A stretch of 33,253 nucleotides of DNA. It comes from JARRQJ01 sp037381915. GTDB taxonomy: Bacteria; Pseudomonadota; Gammaproteobacteria; DRLM01. Below are positions 6,556 to 14,967 of this stretch, piece by piece; position 1 is the stretch's first letter, and the number at the start of each line of letters is the position of its first letter. The stretch spans positions 1 through 33,253 of the forward strand of contig JARRQJ010000039.1 of NCBI GenBank assembly GCA_037381915.1, written 5' to 3'. Both the position numbers and the translations under genes were made by a program. Below the pieces are notes generated by a model. It was given only the letters and a program-made list of their open reading frames with translations. It did no database searches and had not been told where the DNA came from.

Positions 6556-8322
6556 TTATTTGTGATCCAGGCGATTCATGACATCGAGCAATGTCTTGTT
6601 GCCCGGCGCCACCTTCAGGGCCTTGTCCCACACCTCGCGCGCCGCTTGCTTGTTTCCCATCACCCACAGCACCTCGGTGAGATGAGCGGCGATTTCCGAA
6701 TCGGAACTCGCATCCAAGGCACGGCGTAAATAGCTCACCGCCTGCTGGTAGTGGCCGAGCCGATAATGCACCCATCCCATGCTGTCCAAGACGAAGTAAC
6801 TGTCAGGACGCAGCTGCAGGGCACGTTTAATATAGCCGAGGGCTTCCTTGTAACGTTGGGTGCGGTCGGCCAGGCTATAACCCAGGGCGTTGAGGGCATC
6901 CACGTTGTCCGGGTCACGCGCCAGGATCCGTTTAAGATCCTTTTCCATCATCCCAAACTGACCGATCTTTTCTTCGGTCATGGCCCGCGCATAGAGCAGA
7001 TCCGCGTTGTCCGGCAACTCCTTGAGACCCGAGGTATAGACCTCAACCGCCTCCTGTGGCCGATCGGCACTGCGGAGAATCTGGCCGTCCGCCAGATAGA
7101 TGCGGACCAATTCGCCCGGGCCCTGGGGGGTAATGGCGCTCAACTGACCGCGGGCCTGGTCCACTTCGCCCTTTTGCGCCAACAACAAGGCAATGCGAAT
7201 TTGAGATTCCAAATAATTATTGCTGTTCTGATCTACCCTGGAATACCACTTAATCGCCATATCCGGGTTCTTGTGGTATTCCTCGGCGATGCGCCCGAGG
7301 TAATAGCTGCTCTCGGATTCATACGCCGGGCTGGATCGACTCAATCGCAGAAAATATTTCTCGCCCTCACCCACATGGCCTAATTCCACGGCCACCAGGC
7401 CCAGGGCACGCAGGATTTCCGGATTGCCCGGCGATTGCTTATCGACGATCTTAAATTGAGCGTAAGCCTTGTCGGTCTGTTTATCATCCTCCAGCGATCG
7501 CGCATAGATCGTGCGCAGATTGACGTCTTTCGGATGTTTTTTTACAATTTTTTTCAAGAGCTTGAGCGATTCCGAACTCTTGCCCCGCATCGCGAGAATC
7601 CGCGCCAATTGCACATTGGCATCCACACGATCGGGTTCGAGCGCCACCACCCGCTTGATGGCCTGTTCGGCCTTATCCAGCACACCGGCTCGCACCGCCA
7701 AATGGCTCAAGGCCACCAGGGCATTGGGGTCGTTGGGACGAGTATTCACCAGCCGCTGCATAACATCCAGCGCCGCCTGCTTGTCCTGTTGCCGCCCCAA
7801 CAGTCCGGCGATCAACATGAATGCGTTGCCACCGCCCTTACCTTTGTTGAGCGCCAGCAAGGCTTCGAGCTGCTTCTGGGCCTTGTCATATTGACCGCTG
7901 CGGATATAAAAGGCGGTGACCACCTCACGCGCGTCCACATTTTCCGGCTCCAGCTTAACCCACAGTCTCGCGGCCTCCAGGGCGTGTTTATCGTCGTGGG
8001 CGTAGACGGCGATCCGCGCCGCCCGCTCCAACAAACGGGGATCGTGTCTCGCCTCGCCCAATTGCAAATAGTTCTTAATGGCGACGTCGTAATGACCGCG
8101 TTGCAGCGCCACTTCGGCGACCAGCACCTTGTACATTACATCGGCGGGCAAAGAAGACGTAGGTGCCGTCGCCGGGGAGGGTGGCGCAGAAACCTCTTTT
8201 GTTTCAGATACTTGCTTTGTCGCCACGGGGGTGGCGGCTCCCTGCTCCCTGGGATTGACGGCGCAACCCGCTACAACCACCGCCGCCACGAAGGCTCCTG
8301 CCCTAACGAGAGATCCACTCAT
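6556..8322 (-). CDS. TPR-repeat outer-membrane lipoprotein, LbcA-like
   Basis: 588 aa from ATG 8322, where MSGSLVRAGAFVAAVVVAGC forms a lipoprotein signal (lipobox VAGC); an upstream in-frame ATG at 8367 would bury the signal. After a Pro/Ala/Thr-rich linker the protein is nearly all tetratricopeptide repeats, for example NAFMLIAGLLGRQQDKQAAL, PDRVDANVQLARILAMRGKS and DSMGWVHYRLGHYQQAVSYL. Position between lolB and divergent hemA, and length, match Pseudomonas aeruginosa PA4667 (LbcA), the adaptor of the periplasmic protease CtpA. By that analogy it would scaffold turnover of cell-wall enzymes; this rests on synteny and architecture, not on a specific motif. Confidence 0.9.
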   Translation of the reverse strand: MSGSLVRAGAFVAAVVVAGCAVNPREQGAATPVATKQVSETKEVSAPPSPATAPTSSLPADVMYKVLVAEVALQRGHYDVAIKNYLQLGEARHDPRLLERAARIAVYAHDDKHALEAARLWVKLEPENVDAREVVTAFYIRSGQYDKAQKQLEALLALNKGKGGGNAFMLIAGLLGRQQDKQAALDVMQRLVNTRPNDPNALVALSHLAVRAGVLDKAEQAIKRVVALEPDRVDANVQLARILAMRGKSSESLKLLKKIVKKHPKDVNLRTIYARSLEDDKQTDKAYAQFKIVDKQSPGNPEILRALGLVAVELGHVGEGEKYFLRLSRSSPAYESESSYYLGRIAEEYHKNPDMAIKWYSRVDQNSNNYLESQIRIALLLAQKGEVDQARGQLSAITPQGPGELVRIYLADGQILRSADRPQEAVEVYTSGLKELPDNADLLYARAMTEEKIGQFGMMEKDLKRILARDPDNVDALNALGYSLADRTQRYKEALGYIKRALQLRPDSYFVLDSMGWVHYRLGHYQQAVSYLRRALDASSDSEIAAHLTEVLWVMGNKQAAREVWDKALKVAPGNKTLLDVMNRLDHK

Positions 8323-8486
8323 AATATTAATGCTCCAGTCCACAACCTGCTTAAGGTACAAACCCATTGAATTAGGGGCAAGCTTTTTCTATAAGTTCTT
8401 CTTTTGTGACCCAAGTTATCAATTAAACTTGCCAGCCCGCCGACAATTACCCCACAATTAGACAATTTCTATGTCGGCCTGTTGCG

Positions 8487-9749
8487 ATGCCTCTTTTAGC
8501 GTTTGGGATCAATCACAAAACCGCGCCTATCGATGTACGGGAAAAGGTGGCTTTCGACCAGCGGAATCTGGTGGACGCCCTGCATGAGCTCACCTCGATC
8601 CCGCAGATCCACGAAGCGGCAATCTTGTCCACGTGCAATCGCACCGAAATCCTTTGTAATTTGGAGGAAGCCGACACCGGCGTCGTGCTGGATTGGTTCC
8701 AACACTACCACAAGCTCGGCGGCGACGAAGTCGGACCTTACATTTATGTCCACCCCGAACAGTTCGCGGTACGTCATCTGTTGCGCGTAGCCTCCGGCCT
8801 GGATTCCTTGATTCTGGGTGAGCCGCAAATCTTTGGCCAGATGAAAGAGGCCTATTTGACGGCTATCCAGGCGGGGACGGTCGGGACCTTGTTGGGCAGG
8901 CTGTTTCAGCACACCTTCGCCGTGGCCAAGCAAGTGCGTACCGACACGGCCATCGGCTCGAGCCCGGTATCGGTGGCCTTCGCCACGGTCAGCCTCGCCA
9001 AACAGATCTTCACCGACCTGTCCACGCACACCGTACTGTTGATCGGCGCCGGTGAGACCATCGAACTGGCGGCCCGTCACCTCCATGAACATCGCATCGG
9101 CCGGATGATCATCGCCAATCGCACCGTGGAAAGGGCCCATAGCCTTGCCAGCGAATTCGGCGGCTTCGCCATCTCCCTCGGCGATATCCCCGCTCATTTG
9201 GCGGAGGCCGACCTCGTGATCTCTTCCACCGCCAGTCAGCTGCCCATCCTGGGCAAGGGCGCCATCGAGCGCGCCATTAAGGCGCGCAAGCACCGCCCGA
9301 TGCTGATGATCGACATCGCCGTTCCCCGCGACATCGAACCCGAGGCGGATGAATTGGATGACGTATATCTTTATACGGTGGACGACCTGCAGGATATCAT
9401 CCAGGAAGGACTGCGTTCCCGCCAGGAGGCGGCTAAACAGGCCGACGAGATTATCGAAAATCAGGTCAATCAATTCATGGGCTGGATGCGTTCGCTGGAT
9501 GCGGTGGCGACCATCTGCGCCTATCGCGAACAGGCCGAGCAACTGCGCGACCAGGAAGTCGCCAAGGCCAAACGCCTGCTGCAGCGTGGCGTGCCGTCCG
9601 AACAGGTTTTGGCGCAAATGGCGCGCATCCTTACCAACAAATTGATCCATTGCCCCAGCACCCAGATGCGCCAGGCCGGCTTTGAAGGCCGCACCGATGT
9701 CCTCGACATCGCGCGCGAACTGTTCGATCTGAAAGATCCCCACTCGTAG
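8487..9749 (+). CDS. hemA: Glutamyl-tRNA reductase
   Basis: 420 aa. It reduces glutamyl-tRNA with NADPH to glutamate-1-semialdehyde, the committed step of C5-pathway haem synthesis. It opens MPLLAFGINHKTAPIDVREK and carries the catalytic Cys in AAILSTCNRTEI (about residue 50), the SGLDSLILGEPQIFGQMKEAY block, an NADPH domain with LLIGAGETIELAARHL, and a C-terminal dimerisation helix. The frame and ATG 8487 agree with homologues; an ATG at 8471 is in another frame. It is divergent from the TPR lipoprotein and 6 bp before prfA, the normal hemA-prfA-prmC order. Confidence 0.97.
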   Translation: MPLLAFGINHKTAPIDVREKVAFDQRNLVDALHELTSIPQIHEAAILSTCNRTEILCNLEEADTGVVLDWFQHYHKLGGDEVGPYIYVHPEQFAVRHLLRVASGLDSLILGEPQIFGQMKEAYLTAIQAGTVGTLLGRLFQHTFAVAKQVRTDTAIGSSPVSVAFATVSLAKQIFTDLSTHTVLLIGAGETIELAARHLHEHRIGRMIIANRTVERAHSLASEFGGFAISLGDIPAHLAEADLVISSTASQLPILGKGAIERAIKARKHRPMLMIDIAVPRDIEPEADELDDVYLYTVDDLQDIIQEGLRSRQEAAKQADEIIENQVNQFMGWMRSLDAVATICAYREQAEQLRDQEVAKAKRLLQRGVPSEQVLAQMARILTNKLIHCPSTQMRQAGFEGRTDVLDIARELFDLKDPHS

Positions 9750-9755
9750 ACTCCC

Positions 9756-10838
9756 GTGAAAGCCTCGCTACGCAGCAAATTGGAGAACCTCTCCGAACGG
9801 CTGCAGGAGCTCAATGCGCTCCTGGCCGATTCGGACGTCATCGCCGATCAGGCGCAATTCCGGGAATTCTCCATCGAATACGCCCAACTCAGCCCGGTGG
9901 TGGCTTGTTTCGAGCGCTATCAAGGCACGCTCAAAGACCTCGCCGCCGCCCGCGACATGCTGCAGGATCCCGATGGCACCGTGCGGGAGATGGCACAGGA
10001 GGAAATCGCCGCGGCGACGCAACGCAAAGAGGCGCTGGAAGTGGAATTGAACAAATTGCTGTTGCCCAAAGATCCCCTGGATAACCGCAATATCTTCCTC
10101 GAAATCCGCGCCGGCACCGGCGGCGACGAGGCGGCCCTGTTTGCCGGCGATCTGTTTCGCATGTATTCCCGCTACGCGGAACAGCAGGGCTGGCAGGTGG
10201 AAATCATCAGCGAAAGTCTGGGCGAACACGGCGGCTACAAGGAAATTATCCTGCGCCTCATCGGCCAGGGGGTGTATTCGCGACTCAAATTCGAATCAGG
10301 TACCCATCGCGTCCAGCGGGTTCCGGAAACCGAAGCGCAGGGACGCATCCATACCTCCGCCGCCACGGTCGCCGTACTGCCGGAAATGGAGGAAGTGGAC
10401 CGCATCGACATCAATCCCACCGATCTGAAAGTCGACACCTACCGCGCCTCCGGCGCCGGCGGCCAACACGTCAACAAGACCGATTCGGCGATTCGCATCA
10501 CCCATCTCCCCAGCGGCATCGTGGTGGAGTGCCAGGACGAGCGTTCTCAGCACAAGAACCGCGCACGCGCGCTGTCCCTGCTGCAAGCCAAGCTCCTCGC
10601 CGCCGAACAGGAGCAGCAGCTCGCGCAGCAAAGCGAGAACCGCCGCCTGCAGGTCGGCAGCGGTGATCGTTCGGAACGCATTCGCACCTACAATTTCCCA
10701 CAAGGGCGGGTGACCGATCATCGCATCAATCTGACGCTCTACAAGCTGGAAAGCATCTTACAAGGTAACCTGGACGAGCTCATCGATCCGCTCATCAACG
10801 AACACCAAACCGAAATGTTGGCGGCCATGGGCGAATAG
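9756..10838 (+). CDS. prfA: Peptide chain release factor 1
   Basis: 360 aa from GTG 9756, the normal RF1 length. RF1 reads UAA and UAG and triggers peptide release. The tripeptide anticodon region reads VQRVPETEAQGRIHTSA (a P-x-T motif; E. coli has PAT). The catalytic GGQ lies in YRASGAGGQHVNKTDSAIRI, which also contains the Gln methylated by PrmC. It is followed by ERSQHKNRARALSLLQAKL and a C-terminal RVTDHRINLTLYKLE. The modifying enzyme is encoded 6 bp downstream. Confidence 0.97.
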   Translation: MKASLRSKLENLSERLQELNALLADSDVIADQAQFREFSIEYAQLSPVVACFERYQGTLKDLAAARDMLQDPDGTVREMAQEEIAAATQRKEALEVELNKLLLPKDPLDNRNIFLEIRAGTGGDEAALFAGDLFRMYSRYAEQQGWQVEIISESLGEHGGYKEIILRLIGQGVYSRLKFESGTHRVQRVPETEAQGRIHTSAATVAVLPEMEEVDRIDINPTDLKVDTYRASGAGGQHVNKTDSAIRITHLPSGIVVECQDERSQHKNRARALSLLQAKLLAAEQEQQLAQQSENRRLQVGSGDRSERIRTYNFPQGRVTDHRINLTLYKLESILQGNLDELIDPLINEHQTEMLAAMGE

Positions 10839-10844
10839 ATCAAA

Positions 10845-11708
10845 GTGCGAATGAATAATCATCCGGACCTGCGGGCCGCACCCTCCGTGCAAGAGGCCCT
10901 ATACAATGGCGAACAAATGCTCGCCGCACACCCTGAGCGCTCCCGGGAGGCCGCGCTGTTGCTGGCGCATGTCCTCGGCATATCGCGGGCGCAGCTTCAT
11001 GCCCGCCCCGAACAACCGTTGCACCAGTCCCAGCAGGAGGTCTTTCTTGATTTGATCCGGCGCCGCAGGGAGGGCGAACCGGTGGCCTACCTGGTCGGAC
11101 ACCGGGAATTCTGGTCCCTGGATCTCATCGTCAATAAACATACTTTGATTCCACGCCCGGAAACGGAACTGCTGGTGGAAAGGGCGCTGGAACACATCCC
11201 GCCCCGGCGTGAATTGCATATTCTGGATTTAGGCACCGGCAGCGGCGCCATCGCCCTGGCCATCGCCAGCGAACGCCCGCAGTGCCGCGTCACCGCCACC
11301 GACCTGTGTCCCCGTGCGCTCAATGTCGCGCGCGGCAATGCGAAACGCCTGCATCTCACCAATGTGACGTTTCATGAAGGCGCGTGGTTCGCGCCCTTGA
11401 CCGCTCAATGCTTCGACGTCATCGTCTCCAACCCGCCCTATGTGGCGCAAAACGATCCACACCTCGGCGACCTGAGGGCGGAACCGGACTTGGCCCTGGT
11501 GGCGGGCCCCGGCGGCCTGGAAATGATCGCGGCCATTGTCCGCCAGGCACCGCAACATTTGCGGCGGGGCGGCTGGCTGTTGTTGGAACACGGTTATGAT
11601 CAAGCCGCAGGCGTGGCCGCTTTGCTGGCGGAAGCGGATTATCGCCATATTGAGAGCCGGCGCGATCTCGCGGGCCATGCACGCATCACCTCGGGACAAT
11701 ATGGATGA
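10845..11708 (+). CDS. prmC: Release factor glutamine methyltransferase
   Basis: 287 aa. PrmC methylates the Gln of the GGQ motif in RF1 and RF2 using S-adenosylmethionine, which speeds termination. Visible are the helical N-terminal domain, the linker REFWSLDLIVNKHTLIPRPETELLVE, SAM motif I ILDLGTGSGAIALAIA, and the catalytic NPPY motif in DVIVSNPPYVAQNDPHL. The frame can start at GTG 10845 or ATG 10851. The 3' end overlaps the next gene by 8 bp, so the metallopeptidase is likely translated from the same message. Confidence 0.96.
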   Translation: MRMNNHPDLRAAPSVQEALYNGEQMLAAHPERSREAALLLAHVLGISRAQLHARPEQPLHQSQQEVFLDLIRRRREGEPVAYLVGHREFWSLDLIVNKHTLIPRPETELLVERALEHIPPRRELHILDLGTGSGAIALAIASERPQCRVTATDLCPRALNVARGNAKRLHLTNVTFHEGAWFAPLTAQCFDVIVSNPPYVAQNDPHLGDLRAEPDLALVAGPGGLEMIAAIVRQAPQHLRRGGWLLLEHGYDQAAGVAALLAEADYRHIESRRDLAGHARITSGQYG

Positions 11709-12123
11709 CGAGATGAACGCCATACCGTTGCCGCGTCCGATCGTGAACCAACTGCTGCGCCACGCCCAGCAAAGCCCCACCGCAGAGGTATGCGGACTCA
11801 TCGGCTCTAAAGATCACGTCCCCACGCGCTGTTACCCCGTCGCCAACGTCGCATCCAGCCCGCAGCGCCTGTTCGCCCTGGATCCGACGCAGCAAATTGC
11901 CGCGATGCGCACCATGCGCGACCGGAACGAGCAATTATTCGCCATCTATCACTCCCACCCCTCAAGCCCACCGTTTCCATCCGCCACCGACTTGGCCCAT
12001 GCCAATTACCCTGAAACCCTGTACCTGATCATTTCACTGCAAACCCGGGGCGTCCTGGAAATGCGCGGCTTTTTCCTGCGGGACCATGCGGTGTCGGAGG
12101 TACCCTTGGAGATTATCGAATAG
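11701..12123 (+). CDS. JAMM/MPN+ metallopeptidase (M67 family)
   Basis: 140 aa from ATG 11701 (ATG 11713 is the alternative). A complete zinc-isopeptidase signature is visible. The catalytic Glu lies in TAEVCGLIGS, and the zinc motif H-S-H-P followed by S-A-T-D is in IYHSHPSSPPFPSATDLAHA. Bacterial proteins of this type trim C-terminal tails of ubiquitin-like sulfur carriers (ThiS, MoaD, CysO) and usually sit beside a ThiF/MoeB E1-like enzyme. Here no E1 or carrier gene is adjacent; the gene overlaps the prmC end, the slot where moeB stands in Pseudomonas. Substrate cannot be assigned. Confidence 0.88.
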   Translation: MDDEMNAIPLPRPIVNQLLRHAQQSPTAEVCGLIGSKDHVPTRCYPVANVASSPQRLFALDPTQQIAAMRTMRDRNEQLFAIYHSHPSSPPFPSATDLAHANYPETLYLIISLQTRGVLEMRGFFLRDHAVSEVPLEIIE

Positions 12124-12128
12124 GCACT

Positions 12129-12452
12129 TCACTCAGCGGTAACGCCGATACATTTGTACACCTTATAAGTGCGCTTGCCGTCCTTGATCGCAGAGATCGG
12201 CACGATGGTGTCCCCTCGCATATCCGCCGCAGCGTTGCGCGCCAGGTAAGAGAGTTCCTTGGAAACCTCCTTTTCATCGCGATTGACACCGGCCACCTTC
12301 GCCATCAAGGAAACCGTGGTGTTTCCCAATTCCTTGCACGTGGACACTTCGTCGGCATCCAACACCCGCACCTTTTCACCACCCTGGGTCAATTTCACCC
12401 ATGCGCAAGCGCTTATCCCCAGACACAGCAACACAAGCAGCAGCCTTCTCAT
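12129..12452 (-). CDS. DUF4156-type small lipoprotein
   Basis: 107 aa from ATG 12452, chosen because GGAGGTTGAA precedes it and the product then opens MRRLLLVLLCLGISAC, a lipoprotein signal. The mature part, with DADEVSTCKELGNTTVSL, RNAAADMRGDTIVPIS and YKVYKCIGV, fits the DUF4156 family, small envelope lipoproteins whose two conserved cysteines probably form a disulfide. Function is unknown. It converges on the metallopeptidase gene with 5 bp between stops. The sequence upstream (12540-12620) is strikingly AT-rich and could hold its promoter. Confidence 0.85.
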   Translation of the reverse strand: MRRLLLVLLCLGISACAWVKLTQGGEKVRVLDADEVSTCKELGNTTVSLMAKVAGVNRDEKEVSKELSYLARNAAADMRGDTIVPISAIKDGKRTYKVYKCIGVTAE

Positions 12453-12704
12453 TTCAACCTCCGCGTTCAGTTCACCACACAGGCGACTACGTCGATTTTG
12501 TCCGAAATCGTGGTCTTTGGACACCTCATTGCAGGCAGCCCCTCCCATGAACGAAATAATATTCCAGATCATCTTAATTAATATAATCTTATATATGATA
12601 ATAAAATTAAATTCTGTTTTCAGCGCTTGACCTGGGGAAAATTGGGGAGGGATGTCTGAGAATACGCTCAACTAATTCTCTATAGTTTTACATGTAGGTG
12701 GGTC

Positions 12705-12950
12705 TTGATCGCCCTTACCGCCGTGGGATGCACCAAGAAATCGGAAGAGTCGTCTGAAAGTCAGATGGCACCCGCGCCCAGTAGCCAGGAAGCTGCGCCG
12801 GCGGCGTCCAGCAGCCAGGAAGCTGCGCCGGCGCCAGCCACCACCGACCAGGCGGCCCCCATGTCAGGAGAGTCGACGTCCAAACCCGAGGGCTCCCAAG
12901 AGGATAACTCCCAAGAGGATATGGGTAACGATAACAACTCGGGGAATTAA
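12705..12950 (+). CDS. Small repeat-containing lipoprotein-like protein
   Basis: 81 codons from TTG 12705, with AGGTGG just upstream. Residues near the N-terminus read IALTAVGCTKKSEES, a lipobox-like V-G-C, but the hydrophobic segment is too short if translation starts at the TTG. The frame is open back to 12660 without ATG or GTG, so the start is unsure or the signal peptide is damaged. The rest is low complexity: two copies of SSQEAAPA (30-bp tandem DNA repeat, 12781-12803 and 12811-12833) and two of SQEDN/SQEDM (15-bp repeat, 12893-12921). No homologue recognised. A terminator-like hairpin follows at 13010. Confidence 0.5.
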   Translation: MIALTAVGCTKKSEESSESQMAPAPSSQEAAPAASSSQEAAPAPATTDQAAPMSGESTSKPEGSQEDNSQEDMGNDNNSGN

Positions 12951-13009
12951 GACAGAGTTGCAACAGAATTTCTGGTGATTGAAAATTTTGTTATAAGTCT
13001 TTAACGAAA

Positions 13010-13038
13010 GGCTGGCCCATCCGCACGGCGGGCCAGCC
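13010..13038 (+). terminator. Hairpin after the repeat lipoprotein
   Basis: GGCTGGCCC and GGGCCAGCC form a perfect 9-bp stem around an 11-base loop, 59 bp after the stop at 12950, followed by CTCTTCCTT, a weak T-rich tract. The rest of the gap between 12951 and 13264 shows no gene I can support. Confidence 0.5.
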
Positions 13039-13264
13039 CTCTTCCTTCCAAGAACATACTTCCGATTTTTTTCTGCGAAGCCGGACGACGCTTGTCGCCA
13101 GTCCGAAGAGGCATCTCGGAGAACCTCTTGCGTTTCCCGCTGTTCGTCAATGGCAGGACGGTGAACTTGACTGTGCTTCACCGCCGAGCGCTGTCTTGGC
13201 ACCGTGAGCCGTCCCGTTCATAAGCATGCCCTTTGCTTTAGCTTCGTATCATGAAACCGGCGGT

Positions 13265-13296
13265 CAGGCAGTGGCCGAAAGACCGGCCACTGCCTG
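13265..13296 (-). terminator. Strong hairpin after torF
   Basis: A perfect 13-bp stem CAGGCAGTGGCCG / CGGCCACTGCCTG with a six-base loop begins 11 bp past the porin stop codon. There is no T-run on the minus-strand 3' side, so it may act with Rho or as an mRNA 3' stabiliser. Confidence 0.55.
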
Positions 13297-13307
13297 GTCC
13301 GAGCCGA

Positions 13308-14051
13308 CTAAATATCGAAGCCGTATGAGACGCCTAATACAATGGCATCCTTTTGGTCCGTTCCGTTACGATCCTTACCCGGCAACGTATAAGTAACGCT
13401 CATATCGGCGCCGGTCTTGCCTATGGGATGGCTTAAGGCCAGGTCCAGATGACGGAAAGCAGAGCTTTCTTTAGATGAGGCGATGTACTTGCCCGACCCT
13501 TCATAGGTGTAGTAGCCGAGCGTGGCGCTCAAACTGAAATCGGCGGGCAGTGCGGTGCTATATCCCAGCGTCCAGTAAATATCGCCGCCGTTACCCCATG
13601 CCACATCTTCAACCAGATATTTCAGACCAAAAGTGACGGGGCCGTAACCCACAGTGGGATTAATCTCCAAACCGTCGGAATTGCTCACGTGCAGGTAATA
13701 ATACTGGATGAAACCGATGCTGTAGTTGAACCCCCCCGACGAACCACCCCATCCCGCATAAAAATCGTTCTCGAAACCCCTCGCGGTGCTGCCGTTACTG
13801 TAACCCAGGTTCGAACCCCAGTAACCCGCATAGATACCGCTATCCCCGGAGTAATCAAAGCCGCCTTGGACCACGGGACCGTCGCCTTCGGTACCACCAG
13901 GACCGTTTATCCCGCGCAGCACATAATCGGAAAACACGCCGATATTCCCCGTCACACCGGCGCTGGCCAACATTGGCGCGGCTACCATCATTCCCGCTAC
14001 GGCGGTAGTCAACCCATACCTGGTCAACTTGTTTGCAGTAAACATCGTCAT
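13308..14051 (-). CDS. TorF-family putative porin
   Basis: 247 aa from ATG 14051, with AGGAG 9 bases upstream. A Sec signal (LTTAVAGMMVAAPMLASAG) precedes a beta-rich, Gly/Tyr/aromatic chain starting VTGNIGVFSDYVLRGIN, the hallmark opening of the TorF (TIGR02001) family, and ending with an aromatic-alternating strand (AIVLGVSYGFDI). These outer-membrane barrels are of unproven function but are often found beside nitrogen-uptake genes. Here the gene follows ureG by about 230 bp on the same strand and has a sigma-54-like site of its own, suggesting a porin for a small nitrogen compound such as urea or guanidine (inference). Confidence 0.85.
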   Translation of the reverse strand: MTMFTANKLTRYGLTTAVAGMMVAAPMLASAGVTGNIGVFSDYVLRGINGPGGTEGDGPVVQGGFDYSGDSGIYAGYWGSNLGYSNGSTARGFENDFYAGWGGSSGGFNYSIGFIQYYYLHVSNSDGLEINPTVGYGPVTFGLKYLVEDVAWGNGGDIYWTLGYSTALPADFSLSATLGYYTYEGSGKYIASSKESSAFRHLDLALSHPIGKTGADMSVTYTLPGKDRNGTDQKDAIVLGVSYGFDI

Positions 14052-14136
14052 TTGAATTATCTCCTAATGAATAAGAAAAGATTAGTGGTGCCGCGTGATG
14101 ACTGTTCATCACCAGACCCCTCACGACAGACGTTCA

Positions 14137-14151
14137 GCAGGAACCATGCCA
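14137..14151 (-). promoter_or_regulatory. Sigma-54-like promoter of torF
   Basis: The minus strand reads TTGGCATGGTTCCTGCTG: the -24 GG and -12 GC are exactly spaced (TGGCAT-N5-CTGC) but with two departures from the TGGCAC-N5-TTGC consensus. It would start transcription near 14125, some 75 nt before the torF ATG. Confidence 0.4.
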
Positions 14152-14281
14152 AAGAGAAAACATTTGCATTTATGCATAGTTGCAACAGTCGTTGCAGGAT
14201 AACAACGCCCGCGGTGCGCGATGATGAAGCGCGTATAGTTATGACGCCTGCAATCAGTGCGCTCTCTCGGGAGACAACTCG

Positions 14282-14914
14282 TCAGGCACAGGCCTCGGAA
14301 AAATCCGTCAACATCCCCTGGCGGACGATAAACTCGATCACCGCCGACAGGCCTTCGCCGTTCTTGAGGTTGGTGAAAACAAAGGGCCGATCTCCGCGCA
14401 TGCGGCGCGCGTCTTGTTCCATGACCGCCAAGGAAGCGCCCACGTAGGGCGCGAGATCGGTCTTATTGATGATCAGCAGATCCGATTTGGTGATACCCGG
14501 CCCCCCTTTGCGCGGGATCTTGTCGCCCGCCGAGACATCGATGACATACAAGGTGAGATCCGACAGTTCCGGACTGAAGGTGGCGCTAAGATTGTCGCCG
14601 CCGCTCTCGATCAATACCAGATCCAGGTCCGGAAAACGCCGACACAACTCGTCGACCGCGGCCAGGTTCATGGAGGCGTCTTCGCGAATAGCGGTATGGG
14701 GGCAACCGCCGGTCTCGACACCGATGATCCGCTCGGCCGACAAGGCCTCGTGGCGGGTGAGGAACTGCGCATCCTCCTTGGTAAAGATATCATTGGTAAC
14801 CGCCGCTAATTGATAACGATTCTGGAGGGTCTGGCACAAGGCCAGCATCAAGGCGGTCTTGCCCGACCCCACCGGACCGCCCACACCGACACGTAAAGGG
14901 TTAGGGTGTGTCAT
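14282..14914 (-). CDS. ureG: Urease accessory GTPase UreG
   Basis: 210 aa from ATG 14914 (AGGAG upstream; the frame's earlier ATG is not needed). UreG is the SIMIBI-class GTPase that accepts nickel from UreE and, with UreF and UreD, drives insertion into apo-urease. Motifs: P-loop RVGVGGPVGSGKTALM, the nickel-binding Cys-Pro-His in ETGGCPHTAIREDASMN, VLIESGGDNLSATFSPEL, and the G4-type NKTDLAPYVG. It is the last gene of the operon, and no clear intrinsic terminator follows, so some read-through to torF is possible. Confidence 0.97.
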   Translation of the reverse strand: MTHPNPLRVGVGGPVGSGKTALMLALCQTLQNRYQLAAVTNDIFTKEDAQFLTRHEALSAERIIGVETGGCPHTAIREDASMNLAAVDELCRRFPDLDLVLIESGGDNLSATFSPELSDLTLYVIDVSAGDKIPRKGGPGITKSDLLIINKTDLAPYVGASLAVMEQDARRMRGDRPFVFTNLKNGEGLSAVIEFIVRQGMLTDFSEACA

Positions 14915-14967
14915 GGATGATTTCTCCTGATCTGCGTAGTTCATTGAAAAGCGACGCCTGCGGCGTG

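Noticed and set aside
9756..10838. P-E-T in place of P-A-T in the RF1 anticodon motif
   Set aside because: The middle residue of P-x-T varies among RF1 proteins; not evidence of altered stop-codon use.
12864..13202. Minus-strand 112-codon frame
   Set aside because: Antisense to the repeat lipoprotein and the terminator hairpin at 13010-13038, with no domain or start signal.
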